From Lepus europaeus (Eukaryota > Chordata > Mammalia > Lagomorpha > Leporidae), in assembly GCF_033115175.1 (NCBI RefSeq), contig NC_084843.1:59932474-59996473 (forward strand): a stretch of 64,000 nt of DNA, given 5' to 3'. This document shows, piece by piece, positions 55,530 through 64,000 of this stretch (its first letter is position 1; every line of letters starts with the position of its first letter). The notes below the pieces were generated by a model. That model saw only the letters and a program-made list of their open reading frames with translations, was not told the origin of the DNA and made no database searches. The translations under genes and the position numbers were made by a program.

Positions 55530-55850
55530 GGGGCCAGTATTGTGGCACAGCAGGTTAAGCAGCTGCTTGCAACACTGGTATCCCATACTAGAGTACTGGT
55601 TTTAGCTCCAGTTGCCACACTTGTGATCCAACTTGCTGCTTGTGCAAAGCTTGGGAAAGCAGTGGAAGATGGGCCTAAGTGCTTGCGCTCCTGCTGTCCA
55701 CCTGGGAGACCTGGAGTTCCTGGCTACCACCAGGCCCAGCAGCCATTGCAGCCAAGTGGAGCGTGAACCAACAGATGGAAGATCTCTCTCTCTCTTTTTC
55801 TCTCTGTCACTTTGCCTTTCAAATGAATAAAACTTTAAAAGTATTTTAAA
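55530..55850 (+). repeat. C-repeat SINE, sense
   Basis: The head is 'ggggccagtattgtggcacagcaggttaagcagctgcttgc', and the tail 'caaatgaataaaacttt'. It lies head-to-head with the previous SINE, less than 30 bp away. Confidence 0.92.
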
Positions 55851-56731
55851 AAATTATAACCTGCATACAGATTTGAAATGAAAACACATTAAAGATTTTG
55901 TTTTACTCATAAGAAGAAACCAGGTTCATGTTAACCAGTTCAAAGGAGAAGTCCAAAGAACCATACATTTATATATCAGGAATGTTGAATTTACAAGTGG
56001 AGGAGAAGTGCTTCCCTAGTAAGGAGGGAAGTCATCTGAACCTTTGCTGGACCTGGTAGAATTTGTTTATGGATGAAAATTTAATTTGCATTGCTTTCAG
56101 TCCCCTATAACTTTCAGATTTCTCCAGTCAGAATCAGGTAACCCAGAAAGATATCTTAGATAATGCATACTTTTCCATTTGAGGCAAACATCCTCCACCC
56201 TTTAACAGTTTATCTGAAACTTTGGAGTGCTAACTTTAAATTCCCTCAACTGCTTATTTCAGGTTTTAAAAGTAGCTCCTTGGTGACTGGATTTTGAAGG
56301 CAGTCTTTCCAAAGGATGTTTATCTGGGTTGAGGGTCAGAGGCCCAGGGAGAGATCTCTGTTTATACTTCTGAACAAGATTTCACGTTAGCCGTCTCCAG
56401 AGAAGGAGCTGTTGTAGCTTCTTTAAGTCACATTTCTCAGTGTGTACTCAGTATGTCTCATCCATGAGAGCCACTTGGCCATTGCAGGGAGTTCCTGCAA
56501 GTGGTTATGAATTTGGAAAGTCTCGGTGTCTTTCTGTAACAAAGAAAGATAATCCTGTTAGCAAGATGAGTATGGGAAGAAAGACACTCAGCTGACCTCT
56601 TCCCCAACTATGACAACCTCAAGGAAGTCAAGACTTCTCCTTTCGGTATGAAGAACAGGGGATTATTTCTGCCAGAGCTTGCTTATCTGGAAGTTCTCAT
56701 TTTTAGTCTTCAGAGGATAGTAAAATTTCTA

Positions 56732-57080
56732 CTTTTTTTTTTTTTTTAAGTTTAGTTTTATTTATTTGAAAGGCAGAGTGACAGAGACAGAGAGAGACTG
56801 AGACAGAGACAGACAGACCTTCCATATACTGGTTCACTCCCCAAATGCCCACAACAGCCAGGGCTGGGTCAGACTGAAGCCGGGAGCCTGTTACATCTTC
56901 TGGGTTTCCCATGTAAGAGGTAGGTACTCGAGTACTTTAACTGTTGTTTGCGGCCTCCTGGGATATGCATTGGCAAGAATCTACATCAGAAGCAGAGCAT
57001 GGTGTGGAACCAAGCACTCTTATGTGGAATGCAGGTGTTCTGAGCGGCAACTTAGTGCACTGTGCTGCAGTGCTTACCCC
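56732..57080 (-). repeat. C-repeat SINE, antisense
   Basis: It begins 'tttaagtttagttttatttatttgaaaggcagagtgacagag' and ends 'gcaacttagtgcactgtgctgcagtgcttacccc'. Confidence 0.9.
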
Positions 57081-58608
57081 GTGTGTACTCTGAAGATAGC
57101 ATCTGTGCTTCTGCACATTGAGTCACGTCCAGCTTTATTACAAGAGACTCCGGGAATTCATAGCAAGTTTAGCAATGTACCATGTGCAAGTTTGCAGAGA
57201 ATTATTTCCCTGCATCCATCCTACTTGCCTTACCCATAATTACTGTCCCCTCTCTCATTAAACTTGTTGTATGCGTTTTGGTCTTTCCTAATTCAGGGCC
57301 CTTTCTGATGTGGTTCAGAAGAGAGTTGTTCAGAGTGTTACTTGACAGAATCAGCATCTGTCTTACTTGATGTGTTGTCCTGAGTACAAAAAGTAATTAA
57401 GTAATGGATTAAATGCTGTGATCATTTAGCAGTGTTTAGGGCCATCAGCTTTTATGAGCTTAGAACCTTTGATTTTTCCATGAGTGCATTCCTGATGAGT
57501 TGGGAAAGTTGCATATCTGTCTCTTTGGGCAGGATTGTTTGTATCTCAGTGATGGAAAGATACTTTGCCTGGATACCCCAGGGCCAGGTAGAGAGCCCCG
57601 TTAGAATTAAAAGTACGTGTGGAATAGTGCTGGTCATATCTGGGAACATGCGGACTCTTAAGTGCTTGGAGTTGCACTTCTCATCCTGCATCCCTGACTC
57701 ACGTAGTGGAATTTTAGGGGAAGTATGTGGTTTGCTCTTTATCTCCCAAAAAATGATGATTCAGTCGCTTCAGACATTGCTGTATCACCATTACTTCTGA
57801 TTGCTTGTAGTGGCTGTTTGGTTTTGTTGCTCAATCCTTACTTCTTCTTTAGTGACCCATGGGAGTTTTTCCTTTGGGCTGTGATGTTTTTGCCGGGACA
57901 CTTAATACCCTTTCAGGCTCTGCAGGCGGCACTGTTTTTTTCACCTGTTTTACTTTGCCCTTTGAAGTTCTACAGAATGTGACATGAAAGAGAATCAGAC
58001 CATTTAGCTTTGTTTTTCATGCTTTTAAAGGAAGAAGTAGAGTAAGCATAAGTGTACTGACCCCTCTGGACTCTTAACTTGGCCCTACTTAACCCCAGGC
58101 TCAGTCCTTAGGGTACCATTTGATTTTAAGCTTTTCAGGCAGTGGGTAAACTGAGTAAAACAGGTTTTTGTTTTCCTCAACAGCTCATTCCTGTTTTAAA
58201 GCTCAAATTTCTGGCTTTTCGGGAAAAACTATATGGCTATTGAATCGTGCCATTATCCTAGAGGTGAAGAGGAAAACAAGTCCTTTGCTCGCTATAGGAT
58301 CACGTGGTGGAGGTTTTGATTTTCATTAGTGTCTCGCCTGGGATAGATATTAGCCAGGAATAGTTAGTTGATCTAGAGGACTGATGGGGCTAGGCTCTGA
58401 CTTTAACACTTAGCAGGAAAGCCTGGTAGGTGTCTCTTTCTCCAGTGTCTGAGAGCTGGGTAGCACCAAGTGGGTGCTTGGCTCTCAGGCTGATTCTAGA
58501 GAAAGGACTAGACCCACTTCAAGGGAAGAAGCAACATCTAGTATAGGTCTGGAAGAGTTTACTATGTAGCTTTTCTGTCTTAGTCATGTTAAGTTACAGG
58601 ATGTCTCT

Positions 58609-58663
58609 CTTTTTTTTTAATTTAAAGATTTATTTATTTTATTTGAAAGGCAACATTACAGAG

Positions 58664-58694
<31 letters not shown>

Positions 58695-58981
58695 TTGAGA
58701 GAACCAGAGGAATGAATACTTCTGGATCCAGAGTATTCCTTCCTCTGGTTCGTCCCCCAAATGGCCTCAACAGCCAGAGCTGGGCCCATCTGAAACCAAG
58801 ATCCAAGAGCTTCTCCTGGATCTCCCACATGAGTGCAGTGGCCCAAAGGCTTAGGCCATTTTCTGCACATTAGGAGCTGGATTAGAAGTGGAGCAGCCAG
58901 TACTTGAACTGAATCGGTGCCCATATAGGATGCTGGCACCACAAGTGGTGGATTTATCTGCTATGACACAGTGCTGGCCCC
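58609..58981 (-). repeat. C-repeat SINE, antisense
   Basis: It begins with a T run and 'aaagatttatttattttatttgaaaggcaacattacagag' and ends 'ctatgacacagtgctggcccc'. The flanks caggatgtctct (58597) and caggatgtttct (58981) form a target-site duplication with one mismatch. Confidence 0.93.
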
Positions 58982-59966
58982 AGGATGTTTCTTTAGGTGT
59001 AAATTACTGATGAGGAAATTAATCAGGAAAAAAAAACCAAACAAACAGTAATTGTCAGTTGGTCAGAGCTGCATCAGTTCTCCAAAAAGGTGTGTTTGTG
59101 GGGAGAGGAGGCAGAGAATGCCACAGTGGGAAGTTTGCTTATGGATCTTTTGTTCTTTGGGAAGTGATTTGGGGGCTGAGAGAGTTTAATATCATTAGAA
59201 TAGCTGTGGGCTAGTACCCATAAGAAAGTAACTGGCCACTGGGTAGAATGCTGAATCTCCTGGGCCTGTCATTTCAAACCATAATCCCAGCCTCACCAAA
59301 ACATGGAGAGAAGAGGTCATAAGTATACAAAAGCATTGAGATCGTGTGGAGTGGAAACTAACACAAGCGTTAGTTCCCTTCATTGCATTACATAAGCTTG
59401 CCAGATGAAAGGGAACCAGGAGTAAAGTCACTGTGAGGCGAGAGTCTAAAACTACAGGTCATGCTTCATTTAGAGGGACACGGAACCAAGGTCGCAGGTC
59501 AGACATTAAAAACAAAGAAAGAAGAAATGGAAATGTATTTTACAAGTCATGTGGTGTTAGATATTATTTCGGAAACATTTAGGGTTTTAAAATCTGTTTC
59601 CATGTTCACTAGATTGTGTTGTAAGGTGTGTCTCTGTGGGCTGTGTTTGAAAAGTTGGAAACTCAGTGGTCCAGCAGCTTCAGGTTTACTATACGAGTAG
59701 ACTTCTGCTCTGTCATCTTATGTTCATGAACGTATCTTGCTCCCTTGATGTGATTGGGGGCCAAGGAGTTCAGTGTCACTGGGGATGGAGGGTACCAGGT
59801 GCCCATACATTCTGGCAGCTGCCTTTTGTCTAATGATGAGGTTTACTGAGTACTGTTCTGTACTGAGCATTTTGGGCATCAGCTGAAACCTGATCATTAG
59901 ATTGGAAATAAAATGAACGAGAAGAGAAAGGCTGATAACTCATTTTTGACAACAGCTGCTGCATTT

Positions 59967-60287
59967 TTAAAAAGATTTATTTATTTATTTGAAAGGCAAA
60001 GTTATAGAGAGCAGAGAGAACAAGAGAAAGAGAAGTATCTTCCATCCGCTAGTTCACTCCCCAAATGGCCGCAACACCCAGAGCTGCGCCGATCCAAAGG
60101 CAGAGCCAGGAGCTTCTTCTGGGTCTCCCACGCAGGTGCAGGGTCCCAAGTGTCTGGGCCATCTTCTGCTTTCCCAGGCCATAGCAGAGAGCTGGATGGG
60201 AAGTAGAGCAGCCGGGACTTGAACTGGCGCCCATATGGGATGCTGGCACTGCAGGTGCTGCTACACCTGCTACATCACAGCACTGGC
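59967..60287 (-). repeat. C-repeat SINE, antisense
   Basis: It begins 'taaaaagatttatttatttatttgaaaggcaaag' and ends 'tacacctgctacatcacagcactggc'. The 11-bp duplication tgacaacagct flanks it at 59947-59957 and 60288-60298. Confidence 0.95.
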
Positions 60288-60553
60288 TGACAACAGCTTC
60301 TTAAAGTAGTTAATATTTTGAATCTTCATGCTAAGGTTTATCATAGCTTTTCTTTTAATTGTTATACTTTTAAAAGACTTAGATTATTCTTAACTATCAT
60401 TTTATATACATTGATTGGGAAAGTAGTTTATTCCCCCCCACCCTCCCTCCAGTAGTACATTTCCAGTTTTATAGCATGCTTTCCTTGTGGAAAGACTACT
60501 AAAACTACTGTTCTGTTGAGTGGGGGCTGGAGGTACACAGCCACACCTGCCCT

Positions 60554-60635
60554 TGATTCTTCACTGTTTTCAGAATACTAGTTACATTATACTCTCTTGT
60601 TCAGTGCTGTGAAGAGTGGAGAATATCTATAGTTT
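60554..60635 (+). repeat. 82-bp duplicated segment, copy 1
   Basis: Starting tgattcttcactg and ending ctatagttt, it matches 61721-61802 at 76 of 82 positions with no gap. It does not correspond to any repeat family I recognise. Confidence 0.8.
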
Positions 60636-61720
60636 ATAGAATATCTGCTGGTTGGGACTGCACATAGAAACAGATGCTGTGTATTTACTCTGTGTCCTTT
60701 CTTCTGGCTAGGTAACACAGAAGTACCAACTGGTGAAGTAACGTGCTGAAGTTGAAGTTAGCTAGTGGTCCTCACATACAGCTCTTGTGTTTCCTGAGAG
60801 AAAATACATAGATCAAGTTGAAATAAATAGAAGTCTAAGTACTGTAATTATAAATATGCATGAAAGGTGTGAATAGATGGAAAGTGTATTGCCATAAGCA
60901 AAAAGACAGTGGGAAATGTAGCTATAATAACAATAAGTTCTTGTGCAATCTCCATGTGCGAGATTATCTATAGTCATGGCCTGGCTGTGCAGCTTTGGTT
61001 TGTTATGAATGGGAACATGCACCCAAGGTCGATTGTGCTCAGAACATTGGATTGTGATGTGTTGAATGATGTTCTGCCTGTGAACACTGGGAATCAGTAT
61101 GGAATACGGAGGAGGTGTGGGCTCCGCTTTGTCTCAGACTCATCTCCAAGAGCTGAGGGACACCGTTTCCCTTTAAGGCCTCTGCCTGTGAAGTGAAAAT
61201 GTTGGACTTTTTCTCAGAGGTTCCTTTTAGCTCTTAGATTTTGTGTTTCCCAAGGGCTGAAGTGTTGCATCAGGACCCAACCTGGGGTTTGTGCTGATTT
61301 GAAGCCCAAAGGAGTGCCCTGTCCTCTCCCCCCCGCCCCCCAGGAGATTGGTTACGTTACCCCACAGAGCCCAATAATGCAGTGAGCTGTCAGTGCTGTA
61401 GTGCTTCTGCACTGGGGACTGGTCCTGGCTTGTTTGTAATAACCTTATAATGATGCCAGAGGATGTAATTTCTGTGATCAACTGTTGCCTACTCAGAAAG
61501 CTTGTCAGGACTTATCTACATCAGTACCATTGTCCTTATAGTTAGAGAAGTTAGAGGTAGCTCCTTTAAAAATAGCCCCTTGGAATTTAAGGAGTCCCCA
61601 TTATCTTCTTAAGAACAAAAGCAATTTACCGAGAAAATAGATTCTGCTGAATATAGTTTTATAGATGTTAGTAAGGCATGTCTTCATTTTAAGGCTTTCA
61701 AAAAACTAGTTTACATTTGC

Positions 61721-61802
61721 TGATTCTTCACTGTCTTCTGAATACTAGTTACTTTACACTCTCTTGTTCAGTGCTGTGAAGAGTGGAGGTTATCTATAGT
61801 TT
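61721..61802 (+). repeat. 82-bp duplicated segment, copy 2
   Basis: This is the partner of 60554-60635 in the same orientation, 1.17 kb downstream. The sequences outside the 82 bp do not match. Confidence 0.8.
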
Positions 61803-62493
61803 TCTTTTGACATTGGTAACCTTTGTTTTCTGGGTAAATTAGGAATTAGCATCACCACAAGAAATGCTCATCTGGCACTATTCATATATACTATCTCACT
61901 GTGTGGTTTGATTGCAGCCTTTACACTAGAAGATTCTTTATCCTGATGGAAATCATGACATACCTTTAATGCTGATGGCCCCCTCTGGGCTCTCTCAGGT
62001 TTCCTCTAGTCTGTCACTGCTTTGCGGGATTGATGTTGTTCATAGCAACAGTGGGCTTTGGGGAATGGCCAAAAGGAGCCCCGGGGGCAAGGTGTAGATA
62101 AGCTGTTTCCATGGGTGTCTCTCTAGGGAACCCAGCACTTGCCTAATGTGAATTGCTTTACCCCCCAGTCTAATTACTGAGGGTACCCCCTTAGTTCACA
62201 GAGCCGCTGTGACAGTGCCATAAACTGCCTGGTCTTTGAACAAGAAAAATGCCTTCCTCAGCTTCCCTCTTTTCCAGTCTTACACATGGTTAATGGTGAT
62301 ACCACTTAATCAAGTCTTGACCCTGAGCTTGAAAATTTGGAATTATCTGTACTCTTCCTACTCCATACATCCTATAGCGAATAAGTTACCAAGTTCTATT
62401 TGCTTGTTCTAGCCGCAGAAATCTCTTTCAAATCCTACTACTGTCTCATCTCCAATGTCATTGATTTCTCCCCTAGACTGTTTCAGCATCTCT

Positions 62494-62862
62494 CTCTCTC
62501 TCTCTCTCTTTTTTTTTTTTTTTTTTTTTTGGACAGGCAGAGTGGACAGTGAGAGAGAGAGACAGAGAGAAAGGTCTTCCTTTTTCCATTGGTTCACCCC
62601 CAGTGGCCACTGTGGCCGGCTGGCGCGCTGCGGCCAGTGCATCGCACTGATCCGAAGCCAGGAGCCAGGTGCTTCTCCTGGTCTTCCATGCCGGTGCAGG
62701 GCCCAAGCACTTGGGCCATCCTCCACTGCCTTCCTGGGCCACAGCAGAGAGCTGGCCTGGAAGAGGGGCAACCGGGACAGAATCCAGCGCCCTGACCGGG
62801 ACTAGAACCCGGGGTGCTGGCGCCATAGGTGGAGGATTAGCCTATTAAGCTGTAGCGCCGGC
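62494..62862 (-). repeat. C-repeat SINE (CTAGGCTAAT-head subfamily), antisense
   Basis: A (TC)n/T-rich tail is followed by 'ggacaggcagagtggacagtgagagag', 'accgggactagaacccggggtgctggcgccataggtggaggattagcctattaagctgtagcgccggc'. The 11-bp duplication tcagcatctct flanks it at 62483-62493 and 62863-62873. Confidence 0.95.
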
Positions 62863-62991
62863 TCAGCATCTCTTAACTAAGATTTTTATTGCCAGTCTTT
62901 CTCTTCTGTCACCACATTATCTTTTTTTAAGTTAAAAATTCATGCCTTTTGCTTTGTTTTATTGTTATTGTTTTGTAATTTGTTTCTTTTA

Positions 62992-63312
62992 AAAAAAGTT
63001 TACTTTTATTTCTTGTCATCTGCTTGAAAGAATAAGAGCAAGAGAAGGAGAGAGAGCGAGCTAGAGTGAGCTCCCATTTACTGGTTCACTCCCCAAATGC
63101 CTGCAGTCGCAGAGACTAGACCAGGCCACAGCCAGGAGTCAGGAACTAAATCCGAGTCTCCAGCTACTTGAGCCATCATCTGCTGCCTGCCAGGATGTGC
63201 ACTGGTACAAGCTAGAATCAGAAGTAGAACCAGAACTCGAACCCAAAGACTCTGATATGGGATATGGGCCTCCCAAGTAGCATCTTAACCTCTACCCCAA
63301 TGCCTACCCCCT
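62992..63312 (-). repeat. C-repeat SINE, antisense, old
   Basis: 'cttgaaagaataagagcaagagaaggagagagag', 'ccatttactggttcactccccaaatgcctgcagtcgc' and 'cgaacccaaagactctgatatgggatatgggcctcccaagtagcatcttaacctctaccccaatgcctaccccc' are recognisable. It is diverged. Confidence 0.85.
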
Positions 63313-63881
63313 TTTAATCCTGTTAAAATAGTATAAGTTTTATTCTCCGTTATTGTTATTGTCCCCTGGGTAGATAGGCCTTCCTCTGCGCTCATAGCGC
63401 TTAAGCATTCTTTCTATTGCTTTTCCCTGAAGAGTTAATTTGTGTGTGTGCCTGTGTATGTGTGTACAGGTTCGTGTGTACCTGTCCCAGTAGATGTACT
63501 CACGACCAGGAACGAGGATATTTACCTGGATGCTTCCCCAGCTTCATGCCTTGAAATGGTGTGAACTTATTTTGTGCAGGCCAGTATGGAGGATTGTAAA
63601 CAGGATTAGGAACTGGTCTATCTGTCCTCAAGGCTCTCACCAGGGAGATAAGAAAGAGGTGAACTGGGCAGGTTGTGATAACCTCACAGAGCTGTAGAGA
63701 GCTTATCACAAATGAATATTTGAGGAGAGCTGACAGGGAGAGATGAATTCTCATGAATGAGATAGGTGAGTTCACAGGTGGAAGGCCTTTCTCTCGCTTG
63801 TGCCAGATCTGAGGCTGCATTCCATGGTAAGATCTGGTCCCTGAGTTTATGAATTTTGCAGTCAGGTGGGGCCATAGAGCA

Positions 63882-64000
63882 GGGATTGGCAGACTGTTGC
63901 CTGTTGCCAGATCTGGCTCTCTGCCTGTTTTTGTGTGGACTATGAGCTGAGAATGATTTTTATGGTTTTTTTTTTTTTTAAGAATATTTTATGACACATG
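63882..64000 (+). mobile_element. hAT-type non-autonomous DNA transposon, cut by the window edge
   Basis: 'cagggattggcagactgttgcctgttgccagatctggctctctgcctgtttttg' and 'gaatgatttttatggttttt ... agaatattttatgacacatg' follow a common mammalian hAT pattern (caggggttggcaaactatggcccgcgggccaaatctggcc ... gaatattttgtgacacgtg). I do not assign a family name. Confidence 0.65.

Larger units (their letters stand above)
46235..64000 (+). other. SGPL1: SGPL1 intron after the first coding exon (open at window end)
   Basis: No sequence matching the next SGPL1 segment (the helix before the membrane anchor) was found, so the rest of the window is one long intron. It holds ten C-repeat SINEs, two regions of L1 3' end, a MER5A-like hAT fossil, a partial hAT element at the right edge, T runs and an 82-bp duplication. 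The unlabelled stretches 46260-48350, 49560-51500, 52560-53530, 55850-56730, 57080-58600, 58990-59960, 60640-61720 and 61803-62490 show nothing I recognise. Confidence 0.7.

Noticed and set aside
1-64000. CRISPR array, prophage, operon or other prokaryotic system
   Set aside because: All repeats are interspersed SINE, LINE or DNA-transposon copies or simple repeats. Gene structure is that of a mammal throughout.

Overview
The window is nuclear DNA of a mammal, almost certainly a lagomorph such as rabbit. It carries more than 30 copies of the tRNA-derived lagomorph C-repeat SINE (tRNA-like head, a middle with 'gaagatggcccaagt', a (CT)n stretch and an (AATA)n tail), on a background of old MIR, L2, L1 and hAT fossils. 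Genes are split into short exons with GT-AG introns. Almost every long open frame is a by-product of GC-rich non-coding DNA. No CRISPR array, prokaryotic operon, rRNA gene or true tRNA gene was seen.

Three genes are recognised, in the order known from human chromosome 10q22. (1) ADAMTS14, plus strand: the last three coding exons (716-845, 1237-1347, 3057-3529) encode the end of the last thrombospondin type 1 repeat, a linker, the PLAC domain and a Pro/Ser/Thr-rich tail; the 3' UTR follows. (2) TBATA, minus strand, 24589 down to 13853: nine coding exons whose junctions all have consensus splice sites and matching phases, giving an intact 352-codon frame. A polyadenylation signal lies at 13725-13730. 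A candidate 5' UTR exon (donor at 26766/26765) has an RFX-type X-box next to it. (3) SGPL1, plus strand: a CpG-island promoter (about 45390-46260) and the first coding exon (ATG at 46208, nine codons, donor at 46235). The remaining ~17.8 kb is its first coding intron, and I found no further SGPL1 exon.

Layout: 1-5000 ADAMTS14 3' end; 5000-13700 intergenic space between the convergent ends of ADAMTS14 and TBATA; 13700-26900 TBATA; 26900-45390 SINE-rich intergenic DNA; 45390-64000 SGPL1 promoter, first coding exon and intron.

The three genes do not form a pathway. They are an extracellular procollagen N-proteinase, a thymus/brain/testis protein and an ER sphingosine-1-phosphate lyase. I found no new multi-gene system. 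The items most worth a second look are the in-frame upstream start of SGPL1, the X-box near TBATA, four CTCF-like motifs, two NAGNAG acceptors, an 82-bp duplication in the SGPL1 intron, and several closely spaced inverted SINE pairs.
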